Positions 9,219 to 20,205 of a stretch of DNA of 64,000 nt are shown one piece after another. The stretch covers positions 1,550,001 through 1,614,000 of the forward strand of contig JBBMOL010000082.1 of assembly GCA_037954665.1 (NCBI GenBank), in the 5' to 3' direction. The position numbers were made by a program, and so were the translations under genes. The notes below the pieces were generated by a model. The model was given only the letters and a program-made list of their open reading frames with translations. It was not told the origin of the DNA and ran no database searches. The stretch is from Laguncularia racemosa. Taxonomy: Eukaryota > Streptophyta > Magnoliopsida > Myrtales > Combretaceae. Each line of letters starts with the position of its first letter. The first letter of the stretch is position 1.

Positions 9219-11910
9219 ATGCGTAGGAGTAGGAGTGCTGATCTCCTACCATTCAATATTGAGATTGAGCATACTCTACGTGAGATTAGAAGAGACAACA
9301 GGCAGAGAGAACAAGTAGAAGAGATGGCAAATGATGATAATCGCCAGATTCAGGGTGTTCAGCAAGCACTTAGAGATTTCTTTGTTTCTAGGATTCAGGA
9401 ACCGCCCATTGTTAGGCCAGCTATACAAGCCAACAATTTTGAGCTTAAACCGACACTCATTCAGATGGTGCAATTGAGTCAGTTTGGAGGGTATTCAAAT
9501 GAGAGCCCCGATGATCATCTTGCTGGGTTCCTTCAATACACCAACACTGTCAAGCAGAATGGTGTCACTGATGATGCCATAAGACTACAACTTTTCCCTT
9601 TCTCATTGAGGGATAAAGCTAGAGCTTGGTTTTATTCATTGCCCTAGGAATCTGTCACTACTTGGGAAGACCTATCAACCAAGTTCTTGAGGAGATTCTT
9701 CCCACCAGCTAGGACCGCCAAACTAAGAAGTGACATCACTAACTTTACAAAGTTTAGTGGTGAATCACTTTATGAGGCATGGGAGAGATTCAAGGAAGCA
9801 ACTAGAAAATGCCCACATCATGGTTTACCAGACATCCTCCTTATTAAGATCTTTTACTTGAGTCTGGATGAGACATTGAGGTCTCTTATGGATGCTGCAG
9901 TTGGGGGTGCACTAATGGGAAAAACTTACTTAGAGGCCAGTGCATTGATAGAAGAGATGGCCTCTAGTGCACACAATTGGCAAAATGAGAGAAGTGGTAC
10001 AAGAGTGGCTTCAGTGAATGACAATGTCAGTATGGCTCAGTTGACTACTTAGATAGATGCCCTTACCACTCAAGTAAGTAGACTCGCCTCTTCAAATTCT
10101 TTTAATGCTAATCCATCTTTTAGTTGTGAAATTTGCTTAGGACCTCACTCAACTTGTGAGTGCATGGCTAGAAAGTCGTCAGCTCCATCTAGTGGAGAGC
10201 AGGTAAACTTTGTAGGCAACCTCTAGAGAGGTACTCAAGGACCATATTCGAATACATACAATCCTGGGTGGCGCAATCATCCAAACTTCTCATGGAGGAA
10301 TGAGAATCAAGCACTTAACCCGCCCCCTGGATTTCCCAAACAAGCCTCTGCTCAGAATGCCTATTCTCAACAGCAACCCACTCAGATGGAAGAGCTCATG
10401 AGGAGCTACATGCAAAAGACTGATACCCTCCTGCAAAACCAACAAGCTTCTATAAGAAACTTGGAGGGTTAGCTCGGTCAAATTGCACAGCAGCTAAGTA
10501 CTAGACCCTCAGGTCTTTGCCTAGAAAAACTAAGGAGAACACCCATCATGTCAACGCCATCATGCTAAGGAGTGGTAAGGAGGTGAAGACAGCTGAAAGG
10601 CAGGTAAAAATTCAAAAGAAAGATCTAGAGAAAGGTCAGCAGAAGGAGGAGGAACTCACATCCAAAGTACCAGTGTTGTAGCCTTATGTTCCACCTATCC
10701 CCTTCCCAGGAAGACTCAAGCAGAGGGAGTTAGAAGCTCAGTTTGCCAGGTTTTGTGACATATTTAAGGGGCTTCAAAACAATATACCTCACTTAGAGGC
10801 CTTGAAGCAAATTCCATCCTATGCCAAATTCATGAAAGAGCTGCTCTCTAACAAAAGATCCATGGAGAGTGTTGAGAAAGTAATGCTTCTTAGCGAGAGT
10901 TCAGTTGTCATAGAGAAGGAATCTGCTCAGCTACCTAGAAAGCTGAAAGATCAAGGAAGTTTCAGTATCCCTTGCACCATTGGTAATATTGATTTTAAGA
11001 ATGTTTTGATTGATTCTGATGCAAGTATTAATTTAATGCCACTTTTAGTTTTTAGGAAGCTTGGAATAGAGCCACAAAAGTGCAAGAGGAGACCAATCAC
11101 TATGCACCTAGCTGATAAGAGCTCAAGGTTTTCCAAGGGTATAGTGGAGGATGTCTTAGTCAAGGTCAATAAATTCATATTTCCAGTGGACTTTGTCATA
11201 CTGGATGTGGAAGAAGATGAGGACATTCCACTCATTCTGGGTAGACCATTCCTAGCCACAAGTCAAGCTCTAATTGATGTAGGACAAGGTAAGCTCACCC
11301 TTAGAGCACTAAATGACCAGGTAACATTTGATATGTATGATCTGTGTTTTTGTCTAATGAGAAAGCAATGTATTCTGACATATCTGCTGAGGGTGAAATT
11401 ACTAACAATGATGTGGAGGAAGATGTAGGGCAAACCACTCTTGAAGCTGTCTTGAATGAGATAGATGATTGGGGGGATGAGGATGAGCAAGAAAACAAAG
11501 GCTGTGAGCAAGTACCCTATACTGAAAATGTTGTTGCTTTCGAGAAGATGGACCACTATGAGAAGCCACTAGTGCCGACACTAATGCCCATGCAGACACT
11601 TGAACCTAATGTCTTTTCTAATCAATTGTTTGATAATGAGTGTCTAAATTCAGGAAATCCATGGCCTCACATTAATCCAGCGCCTATGACAAGAGAATTG
11701 CAGCAGCAGATTCAAGGCCAGTTGGATGAACATAGGGAAATCCTAGGGTGGTCAAGGGCAGACATCCAGCAGGTAAGTTTGTTGATATCCACCTACAAAA
11801 CATTGGTGGAAGCTGAAAAGAAGGGCACCATACCATGGAAGGAAGCTTAGAATCCTAATTTGAAGACGATGGTGTTGGAGGAGTTGTTTAAACTCCTTAA
11901 TTTAAGTTGA
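9219..11910 (+). pseudogene. Element A gag-protease with truncated reverse transcriptase, degraded
   Basis: Start chosen at ATG 9219 (MRRSRSAD...), which parallels the Gag start of B and G; an upstream in-frame ATG at 9171 lies in a hydrophobic leader. Gag domain about residues 70-230 (LFPFSLRDKARAWFYSLP, FLRRFFPPARTAKLRSDI), a Q-rich region, then a protease whose active site reads DSDA here against DSGA in G, with LILGRPFLA. The C-terminus (DEHREILGWSRADI ... FKLL) corresponds to the N-terminal end of Athila-type reverse transcriptase, then stops at 11908-11910. Breaks: TAG at 9645, 10050, 10224, 10470, 10679 (all CAG in G), TAG at about 11848, and 1-bp deletions near 10512 and 11342. Confidence 0.85.
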
Positions 11911-13396
11911 GATGACAAACCCTGATAGTCAAGCTGATGACTATAAAACAAGTGCTCTATCGGAGGTAGCCCAGATTTACGTTTACTTTATTGTGTTTCG
12001 TTGGTTTTCTTTTAATTGTTTTTAGGAAAATGCAAGGTGAATGTTCACAAGGACCAATCTCTCCAAGTTCAACTTTGATGGGATTTAAATATGGCTTCTA
12101 CATGTTATACCAGGGGAGTACCAGTTCCTTTTGTCTTATTTCCTTCCTATTTTGTTATTTGCATTGATGTGAGACAGTGTGGACACTGTCTATTCTTAAG
12201 TGTGGGGAAGGGAATGTAGGTATTAAAGTTGAGATGAGTATTTCCTGTTCTATGCTTTGATGATCATACTCTTCCATTATCTTGAACTGTATTTTTCCCT
12301 GAGTTATCTGACAATTTTTAGGCCAATTTTTTCAAAAATTTTGATGGAAATCTAGAGATTATACCAAAAAAAAAAAAAAAACCAATAGCCTTTTGCATCT
12401 GTTTATGATTTGTTAAAAATAATAACTCATTATTATGCCCTACTCACCACTGTTGTGATTCTTGTACTTAGTTAAAATTAATGAATAAAATCTTTAAAAA
12501 TCAAATTTACCTAGTTTTTAGCCTTATAATTTGAAGTTTAAGAGTCTATTGAGTTCTCTTGTGAAAGATAAACAGGTCTACTTCGAGTCTCTTCTCTAGC
12601 TAGTATATCTTCTTGAAAGTTGCTTTGAAAGCTTTTCAACATCTAATGAAAGAGGTAAGGGAAACTCCTCACTTAGTGATCCCTTATAAAAAAGTCTTAA
12701 TTCTGTATAGCATTCAAATGAAATAAATTGCCTTACTCCAATGACTCAGGTAATTGAGTTAAGAGTATCCAAACTTGAATGCTAGAGTGAGGGAGAGTTC
12801 GATGGGGTCCCTTTAAAACCTAGTCACTTAGGTGATGAGCCCGGGATGTGCCGAATCAGTGATCTCACTATAGCGATAAGGGTGGAGAAGCAAAAGTTCA
12901 ATACACAAACTTATTTTATAGTAAAAAAAAAAAAAAAGAGAGAGAGAAGAAAAGTAGAGTTTTAGTGAATGCTCATCAATAAGTTACATTGGACTTATAA
13001 TAAAAAGGTAGAAAATCTAGGAAAGGAATTGATACCATATGCTTTCATTTTATGTTGACTTGTTTAAAGAAGTGATGGGAAGGATCATATGCTTGCTAAT
13101 TGCTAGTGAAGTTTAAATGGGTGTTTTTCCTTTAGGACTGAATATCTACTTTTGGAATAAGAATTCTTAGGTTAAACGCTTGGATTAAAGTTTGTTTTCT
13201 CTAGATTAGTTGGTTAATTTTGAGTATAGTACTCTAATCACATATTCCCAGTTTAGTTTGAGTGGTGGGCATCATAAAGTAGTGAGTCAGAAGTAAAGAT
13301 GACAGATGTTTAAGTTTGTATGATAATGAAAAATTTTGTACTTTCTAGGATGGATTTCTTTCTGGTTTTATTTTGCTTGAGGACAAGCAAAAGTTT
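11911..13396 (+). other. Element A 3' non-coding internal region
   Basis: About 1.5 kb. A decayed post-stop hairpin (tatcggaggtagcccaga) at about 11952, a strong hairpin agacagtg-tgga-cactgtct at 12172-12191, an internal PPT-like aagtgtggggaaggga at 12198, then the conserved blocks also found in B, D and O (ccactgttgtgatt near 12450; ttactccaatgactca near 12733; agtcacttaggtgatgag near 12823). No env-like coding frame is recognisable. Confidence 0.65.
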
Positions 13397-13410
13397 AAGT
13401 GTGGGGGAGT
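13397..13410 (+). other. Element A 3' polypurine tract
   Basis: aagtgtgggggagt directly before the 3' LTR, with gaggaca 11 nt upstream (13379-13385), as in element B. Confidence 0.8.
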
Positions 13411-14893
13411 TGATAAAGGCATATTTTACTCATAATTCATTAAGCAATTTGCAAGTATTCATTATTGATTTTAGAGAAATCACAAGGAAATGGTACTTAA
13501 TCATGTTTATTTTTACATTTCAGATGTTGGAGGACTTTGAGTTCAAAGCATAATCAATTTGGAGAGATTGCATACAAATTGAAGCATGAAAAGATTGAAG
13601 GATGGCAAAGGAAAAATCAAGGCTGCCGGCCTTTAAAAGGCCAGCCTACTTTGGAGCTCCACTGGCCATTTAAGCCGGCAAAATGACATTCAAAGCCGCC
13701 GGCCTTTATGGCTGGCTTTCCATGCAACACCGACGGCCTTTATGGTCGGCTTAAATGAAGGCTGCGGCCTTGGGCCGGTCTTGTTTTAATTGCATCTCCT
13801 CGCCTCCCCTTGCATATATATAGGCCCTAGGTCGATCTGTAGGGGATCTTTGGTCAATTTTTCTTGTTCTTAAAGTAGTTTTAATCTAGTTTTAAGGGAG
13901 AATTGTAGAGATCAAATCTTGGAGAAAACTTTGTGATCTTGGTGGAGATTATCATCCTTTGTGAAGGATTTGTGGAGTTCCTTGCAATTAAGGTTTTATT
14001 TGTATTGTTGAATTGGTGATTTCTGAACTTTATCTCTTATATGCAATTCAAGTATTTGATCCAACTATTGAATATGATTTCTTTTGCACTAATCTCCTTG
14101 AATCATAATCATGTCTTTTTCTCCATGAATTGCTAAGTCTTTTCCTTGGGAAATTGGATGAAACCCTAGAATGTTAAAAGGATAATTGTAGCCATGTTAT
14201 ATGATTAGGAATTATTAAGATTATTCATGATTGCAATTCCTTTGATTTCAATTATAATTGGTCTTTGATTATAATTGTTAGAAATCCTTTTGATACGGGA
14301 GTTGATTAGGATTTGTTAGGAATTCTTAATTAGACTGATTGTCAATACGGGAGTTGCGATAATTGGTTTAATTAGAGTTTATGGAGGGCACAATGCAATG
14401 TTTCTTGTTAATTAATCACTAAGGGATTAAGGTTAATTGATTTAGGGCATTAGTTGTTTGTAACATCGGGAGGTGTATGAACATAATTTTGGTTCTTTGG
14501 TTAATTGGAGACGCGGAAGCTGACTAATTGATTTAAGGTTAACTTCCCTAAAAAGGATTTTCTAAACTCACTTGAATAACCTTATAACCACTAGTTGATA
14601 TAACATGGTAGCAGTTTGATTAACGAATCTAGGGTGAATTCTAATTTCCTTCGTTCATAATTGATAGATTCTTCATAAAATTCTCCTTGTTTGCTTTAAG
14701 TTAAATTTGTAGCTTAGACATTTCAAAACCCCTTTTTTATTCACCTAGATATTGATAAGAATTGCCATAGGTCTAGGACTCTATTGGTTCCTCGAGGGAT
14801 CGACAACCTTACTTTTCACCACTCTATTACTTGATACAACCAGTGCACTTGCTGCTATTGCGCTTTTATTTTATATACATTCTGAGCATATCA
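13411..14893 (+). repeat. Element A 3' LTR
   Basis: 1,483 bp, TGATAAAGGC to GAGCATATCA. Collinear with both halves of the 5' LTR, which confirms that B inserted after transposition of A. It includes the GCCGGC island at about 13622-13790 and the TATA box near 13815. Confidence 0.92.
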
Positions 14894-15160
14894 GCTTCCG
14901 CAAGTGCTACTCCGCAGTCCGCACTTGGCACTCCACACTTGATACAAACACTTAGTCCTCAGACAGCACCTTCGCAGTTCGCACTCTGCAACTCGACCTA
15001 AACAGGAGAAACAACACCTTCCGGCTTTCGCAAGTCCTACTCCGCAGTCCGCACTCGACACTCCACACATGACACTGACACTCAGTCCTCAAACAGCACC
15101 TTCGCAGTTCACACTCAGCAGCTCGACCTCGACAGGACAGACAGCACCTTCCGGCTTCCA
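14894..15160 (+). repeat. 130-bp tandem repeats, second and third copies
   Basis: Units start at 14894 and 15024 with the next boundary at 15154, giving an exact 130-bp period shared with 502-637. The first five bases (gcttc) are the target duplication of A. Confidence 0.8.
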
Positions 15161-15279
15161 ACACGAACAAGAGAAAGGAGACATTGACCATCGGCCGCCT
15201 GTTAGACGTTGTTAATTAAAGGTAAAGTAATAGTCTATTATCCTCTATTGTCCTTTTACTTATTGGAGCTTAGTGTGGC

Positions 15280-15930
15280 ATGTGGCGGTGTGGGATGATG
15301 TCGGTGGTGTGGTGTGGTGCAGTATGTGTGGTGTGGTAGTGTGGGGTGGGGTCAAGGGTGGCGGTGACGCTGATGGTGTTAGCTTGGAGAATGGAGAGTG
15401 TGATGTGGTGTGGTGTGGCCGTGTGGGGTGAGTGGTGATGGCAATCCAATGGAGAGTGTGGTGTGGTTGTGGTGCAGTGTGGCTATGTAGGGTGGGGGTG
15501 ACGCCGGTGGTGGTGGCTTAAAGAATGGAGAGTGTGGTGTAGTGTGGCCGTGTGGGGTGATGGCAAATTGGCAATCCAATGGAGAGTGGTGTGGTTATGG
15601 TGTGGTGTGGCTATGTGGGGTCGGGGTGACGCCGGTGGTGGTGGCATGGAGAATGGAGATTGGAGAGTGTGGTGTGGTGTGGTCGTGTGGGGTGATAGCA
15701 AATTGGTAATCCAATGGAGAGTGGTGTGGTTGTTGTGCGGTGTGGTCGTGTGGGGTGGGGGTGACGCTGGTAGTGGTGGCTTGGAGAATGGAGATTGGAG
15801 AGTGTGGTGTGGTGTGGCCGTATGGGGTGATGGCAAATTGGTAATCCAATGGAAAGTGGTGCGGTTGTGGTGCGGTGTGGCCGTGTGGGGTAGGGGTATG
15901 GTGTGGCTGTGTGGCCATCGATTGTGGCTT
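15280..15930 (+). repeat. GT-rich minisatellite in the hAT 5' region
   Basis: Repeats of gtgtggtgtggccgtgtgggg, ggggtgacgccggtggtgg and gatggcaaattggcaatcc. The gatggcaa landmark recurs at 15437, 15559, 15694 and 15829, giving periods of 122, 135 and 135 bp. The strong strand asymmetry (almost no C on the plus strand) gives long, low-complexity frames on both strands that are not genes. Confidence 0.8.
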
Positions 15931-16065
15931 GGATGATGCCAATGCGATGGCTGGTGGAGATGTGGGGTGACTATATTTAATTATTTACATTTTATAAATA
16001 AGTATACTACTACTAATAACATTTTCTATATTTACATTATAGATCCTTCAAGTAATGAGGCTACA

Positions 16066-18092
16066 ATGGAACCTATTAATGTGGATGATGGGTCTGAAGT
16101 TGGTAGGCATAATGATAATCTACAACCAGGATCTTCTCAATCTGAAGAACATGCAAGTAAGAAGGCTCGTGTAGGTAGCTCTTCTTCTTAGGTTTGGGAA
16201 ATATTTACAAAAATTGGAATTGGGAAGGATGGTAAAAATAGGGCTAAGTGTAAAGCATGCGGGAAGAAATATGTTATTGGAACACATTCACATGGAACTT
16301 CATCTTTATGTTAACATATAGAGAAGTGTCATTTGAGTCAAATTCCTAGATATCATGATGTTGGTGATATGATAATTGATCATGCTGGGAAGTTAAGATA
16401 AAGAAAACTTAATCCTAAATTTGCTCGTGAGGTAATGGCTATGGCTATTATTAAGCATGATCTGCCATTTTTATTTGTTGAGTATAGGAGGATTACACAG
16501 TTCATAAGGCTATATAATCCTGATTATAAGCCAATTAGTAGAAAAACTACTACATCAGATGTTTGGAATTTATATTTGACTCAAAAGGAGAATTTGAAAC
16601 AAATTTTGCAAAAAAATCCAGGGAAAGTATGTTTGACTTCTGATGTATGGACTGCTTCTACTAATGAGGGATATATTTGTTTGACTGGACATTATGTGGA
16701 TGACAATTAGAAATTGAATAATAAAATTCTTGCTTTTTCTAAAATGCCCCCTCCTCACTCAGGGTTTGAGTTGTCGAAAAAAGTATTTGAATTTTTGAAA
16801 GATTGGAGCATAGATAGGAAGATATTCTCCCTTACATTGGATAATGCATCTGCAAATGATTGTATGCAAGATTTTCTGAAAGAACAATTGAACTTACAAC
16901 ATAGTTTGTTATGTGGTGGTGAGTTTTTTCATATTAGATGTTGTGCTCATATTCTTCATTTGATCATTAAAGAAGGATTGACTGTAAGTAGTGAAGAATT
17001 GCATAAAGTACGGTAAAGTGTGAAGTATGTGAAGGGTTTTGAGAGTAGAATGAAACACTTTTTGGAGTTTATTGAACCGGTTGGCAACATTGATACGAAT
17101 GTTGGTTTGCACTTGGATGTAACTACTAGATGGAATTCCACTTATCTTATGCTTGATAGCGTACTCAATTATCGACGTGCTTTTTCTTGCTTTCAATTAA
17201 ATGATCGTCATTATAAATACTGTCTAACCATTGATGAGTGGGAAAGAGCAGAAAAAGCAAGTTATATAAACTTGATCCCCTCACTTGTGATGTGAAGTTA
17301 GCTCACATAAAAAGCAAGTTATATAAACTCTATGGAGAATATGAGAAGAGCAAAGCAGATCATATATCTAGAACTAGAAGTAATCAGGTTGGATGATCTT
17401 CTCAGACACAAGACATATCTAGAGGTAGCAGCAATGAGGGAGCAACAACACATAAAGCTAGGAAGGGCTTGGAGATTGATTTTGCTACATCAGTGGTAAG
17501 TTTAATAATTTTTTATTTTCTCAATTATTTTTTTTGTAATATATATTAGTATTTAATTAATTTTTTCTTAATAATGTAGGAATTCCGATACTGTCAAGTA
17601 GAAGTACAAAGTTATGGTAAACCTTCTTTGGATATTTAGATGAGCCAGTAATGGATATGGACTTCTACTCAGAATTGGATGTGTTAAAACATTGGAAGAG
17701 TCAAAGCCAGAGATATCATGATTTATCTATCATGGCCTCCGATGTACTTAGCATTCCAATTACTACTATAGCGTCAGAGTTAGCTTTCAGTATCGGTGCT
17801 CATGTACTTAATAAGTATCGCAGTTCTATGCTTCCAGCTAATGTAGAAGCTCTAATTTGTATATGAAATTGGTTACAAGGATTTGCATGTGAAGGTAATT
17901 TTTTTTTTGTTCTATTGCTAATATTTTCTTTTAACGCATTGTTTCAAGCATTTATCATCTAATTTAATTATATGTGTAATCTCATAAATTGTAGATCAAG
18001 AAGAAGACAATGGGAGTATGGGTGGGAGTGCAACTACTTCATCAAAAGGAGACTCCAATTTAGTTATTGATGATTATGATAGTGATGACTGA
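16066..18092 (+). pseudogene. hAT transposase (BED zinc finger, RNase-H-like fold, hATC), decayed
   Basis: Start at ATG 16066 (MEPINVDDGSEV). In order: acidic N-terminus; BED zinc finger with CKACGKKY and HIEKCH; catalytic core with LTSDVWTA (first Asp) and LTLDNASAND (second Asp); TTRWNSTYLML; and the C-terminal hATC dimerisation region with [10 protein letters not shown] and [14 protein letters not shown]. The residue expected as the last catalytic Glu region is damaged. Two probable introns, 17497-17579 (gtaagt...tag) and 17895-17994 (gtaatt...tag), resemble plant hAT gene structure. Breaks include stops near 16190, 16312, 16399, 16708, 17014, 17293 and 17864, and a missing central segment between about 17295 and 17310. 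It would cut and paste the element in the nucleus; it is now inactive. Confidence 0.85.
17252..17329 (+). repeat. 21-bp direct repeat at the transposase deletion junction
   Basis: The 21 bp at 17252-17272 (aaaaagcaagttatataaac followed by t) recurs exactly at 17309-17329. It marks the place where the middle of the transposase gene is missing: the frame before encodes KASYINL and the frame after encodes a more C-terminal LYGEYEKSKAD segment. This looks like templated filler from double-strand-break repair. Confidence 0.6.
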
Positions 18093-18607
18093 TTTATATA
18101 TGTAATTTTATCTGCTTCATTAGTGTATTTGTTTTCCTATATAATTAGTGAAAACTGAAAAGTACTTTATGATAATTACTTAATTATCGTTTTAGGTTTT
18201 TTTTTTTATCATATGAGAATGAGATTTAAGAGTAAGTACATATAAATCAAAGTTGTATGAGGAAAGTTAATGGAAAAATTGAGCGATTGCAATTTGCAAA
18301 TTTGTAATGTACCTAGTTTATTTAGATGTGGGAATTGGGAAATACTAATTTAAACAATTGTCAATAGTTTTTTTCCTAATATATGTAATATAAATTATAT
18401 TTGCAAAGGAAAAAAAGGTTTATCCAAGAAAAAACAAAAAATTTCACCTAGCATGTTCTATTTTTAATTTTTTACATAATAAACTTTAAAAAAAAAATTG
18501 TGGGTTGTCGCGGGCCAGCCTCGTGGGCTGATTTTCCTAACCCGCTAGACTTGCGGGCCAGCCCGCGACGACCTGCGGGTCGGGGCGGGCCGACCCATTT
18601 GGCCTAC
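18093..18607 (+). other. hAT 3' non-coding and subterminal region
   Basis: AT-rich 3' sequence followed by a GC-rich subterminal block (about 18500-18600) with cgggccagcc and gcgggtcggggcggg motifs that mirror the left end. Confidence 0.65.
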
Positions 18608-18620
18608 ATTACCGGGTCTA
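18608..18620 (-). repeat. hAT right terminal inverted repeat
   Basis: Reverse strand reads tagacccggtaat. Followed by the second gtcccttt target copy at 18621-18628. Confidence 0.7.
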
Positions 18621-18628
18621 GTCCCTTT

Positions 18629-18677
18629 AAAACCTGGTCACTTAGGTGCTAAGCATGGGATGTGCCGACTCAATGGA
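18629..18677 (+). mobile_element. Element O, right part
   Basis: aaaacctggtcacttaggtg... gatgtgccgactcaatgg continues the Athila-like 3' internal block interrupted by the hAT. It ends abruptly near 18677 against PPR-gene sequence, without an LTR end, so this is a deletion or rearrangement junction. Confidence 0.75.
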
Positions 18678-19426
18678 TAGTTTTCAATGCATCCCCTTCC
18701 CTACACATACTATTCCTTAGGGAAGTGTACGTTACTACATCTGGAAGATGACCCACCTCAGCCATTATATCTAAATACTTCTTAGCATCCTTGACTCTCC
18801 CAGTTTTTGACAACCCATAGATTAAAGTATTATAAGTAACAAGATCCGGTTCAACACCTTCCTATTTCATTTTCTTATAAACCCCAATAGCCTCCCTTAC
18901 ATTCTTATTATTACACATATGCTTAACCATCAAATTGTAAGTAAAAGTATCAAGTACTGAATGCTTTAAAGATAGCTCCTTTACCAATTCAATAGCATGA
19001 TCTTCACAACTTCATAAACAGAGTGATTGAATCGCAATATCAACAGTCACTTGATTAGGGATAACCCCATTTTAGAACATCAAGTTAAGAGCTTGAAGGA
19101 CAGGGGAGAGGGTGCTATCAGGCTCTTCATAAGCTTGGATAAGGAGTGTATGGTAAGTTAATCTTTCGGGTGAAAACATAAGGTGGGTTTTGAGCATGTG
19201 GTTGAGGAGAGGGATTGAATCACAAAGAGACGAGATTGAGGCATAAGATTAGAGGAGTGAGTTATGGAAGTTAATGTCAAGTAGGGATTTTTGAAGATGA
19301 AATTATGGAGTTAAACAGGGTTTTGGCTTTTGATATATCTGGTGATGTGAAAGGGTTTGAGGGGTTGTTTGAATTAGTGAAGAGAAAGATGAAGAAGAAG
19401 GTAAAGTGGAAGGTAGTTCGTAGCAT
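18678..19426 (-). pseudogene. P-class pentatricopeptide repeat protein, broken fragment
   Basis: Reverse-strand translation shows a possible start at ATG 19426, a Phe/Thr-rich N-terminus that could be an organelle-targeting peptide, then SPDISKAKTLFNSI, INFHNSLL, TYHTLLIQAYEEPDSTLS and recognisable PPR units: TFTYNLMVKHMC, GVEPDLVTYNTLIYGLSKTG, PDVVTYTSL. Active homologues bind organellar RNA. Stops interrupt the frame (for example near 18863, 19014 and 19072), a 1-bp shift lies near 19288, and repeats appear to be missing between KHMCNN and VREAIG. The C-terminus is cut at the element O junction. From memory it most resembles the Arabidopsis At2g17670 type; this is unverified. Confidence 0.75.
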
Positions 19427-20205
19427 ATGTTCTTCAATACATTTACTCGATTAAGCTTAGGTTGGAACTTTCACCTGAAACACCGCTAGTACTCTCACTT
19501 AGAATGTTGGATGATCGCCTTGCCGGATAAGGAAAAGTGAGAAAAGAAGATGGAAGAACATAGGAAGGACTTCACGAGAAGAAGAGAGACTAGGAATGAG
19601 AGGGTTCGAGATGGTAAGGTTATGTGGAGGGAGAGGGAATTCGACCAATGAAAAAAAAAATCAAGAAGAAAGAGGGAAATGACGAAGCAAAGTTGTGTCT
19701 AGGAGATGGCGAGGAAAGGACAATGCAATTGGAATAAGAAGAAGAAGAAAGGAAGGAAAGAGAAGCAGGGGATAGGGATAGTACGAATAGGTGACATGAT
19801 ACAGAGCAGCCGATGTGATGGAGGCCAGCTTGATTCAATTGCTGATGCGTTACTCTGACTCTGACGTAGAAGGGAAGGGCTGAAACAGGGTAATGCGGCA
19901 GATTTCTTTCTTTTTTTTTGCATTTATTATAATTTACAAATGCAAATATATATATATGGATATATATATATATATGCTTATTTTTATTTGTTATTATTAT
20001 TTCCACTATTAGTATTTTATAAAAATTTTAGAATTACGGAAATGATGTCTTTACTACCTTAACCTAGAAATAGTTGTTATTTCACTTATTTTAATATAAT
20101 TTCCTAAATTTTTAGGTCATTACAAACTGAACCAAGTAAGGGATTCTAAATTATGTTTTTGGATTTACTTAAGGCTAGGATTTGGAACTGAGGAGATTAG
20201 ATAAC
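19427..20205. other. Unassigned sequence with a TA microsatellite
   Basis: No supported gene. Purine-rich upstream flank of the PPR pseudogene, then poly-T (about 19909-19919) and a tatatata run at about 19946-19974. Frames here are low-complexity. Confidence 0.5.

Larger units (their letters stand above)
638..14893 (+). mobile_element. Element A: Athila/Tat-like LTR retrotransposon with gag-pro only
   Basis: TG...CA bounded, 5-bp target duplication gcttc at 633-637 and 14894-14898. The two LTRs are about 1.49 kb; the 5' LTR is split by element B. The PBS matches tRNA-Asp. Gag and protease are present but the polymerase stops within the first ~50 residues of reverse transcriptase; there is no RNase H or integrase. 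Excluding element B, the unit is about 7.3 kb. A second member (element G) starts at 59698. Confidence 0.9.
172..18620 (+). mobile_element. hAT-superfamily DNA transposon, decayed, carrying nested retrotransposons
   Basis: Bounded by an 8-bp duplication (gtcccttt) and imperfect terminal inverted repeats: tcgggctggtaat at the left and, on the reverse strand, tagacccggtaat at the right. Both subterminal regions are rich in gggcggg/gacccgc motifs (about 190-340 and 18500-18600), typical of hAT subterminal transposase-binding repeats. Without retrotransposon A and its duplication it would be about 4.2 kb, a normal autonomous hAT size. The transposase (16066-18092) has nonsense codons and an internal deletion, so the element is dead. 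Confidence 0.85.

Noticed and set aside
11911..13396. Possible env-like gene of an Athila element
   Set aside because: No frame of useful length, no membrane segment and no similarity between A and B at protein level.
15379..15942. Long open frames on both strands in the GT-rich array, His/Pro/Thr-rich or Gly/Val/Trp-rich
   Set aside because: They are translations of a minisatellite and show no domain; both strands are open only because of the skewed composition.
16066..18092. Domesticated hAT transposase (DAYSLEEPER-like) gene
   Set aside because: Terminal repeats and target duplication are present, and the frame is broken many times, so it is a dead transposon.
18678..19426. Functional PPR gene
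   Set aside because: Several stops, a frame shift, missing repeats and loss of the C-terminus.
19620..20006. 128-codon minus-strand frame
   Set aside because: Ser/Phe/Ile-rich low-complexity translation of T-rich sequence and the TA microsatellite; no domain.
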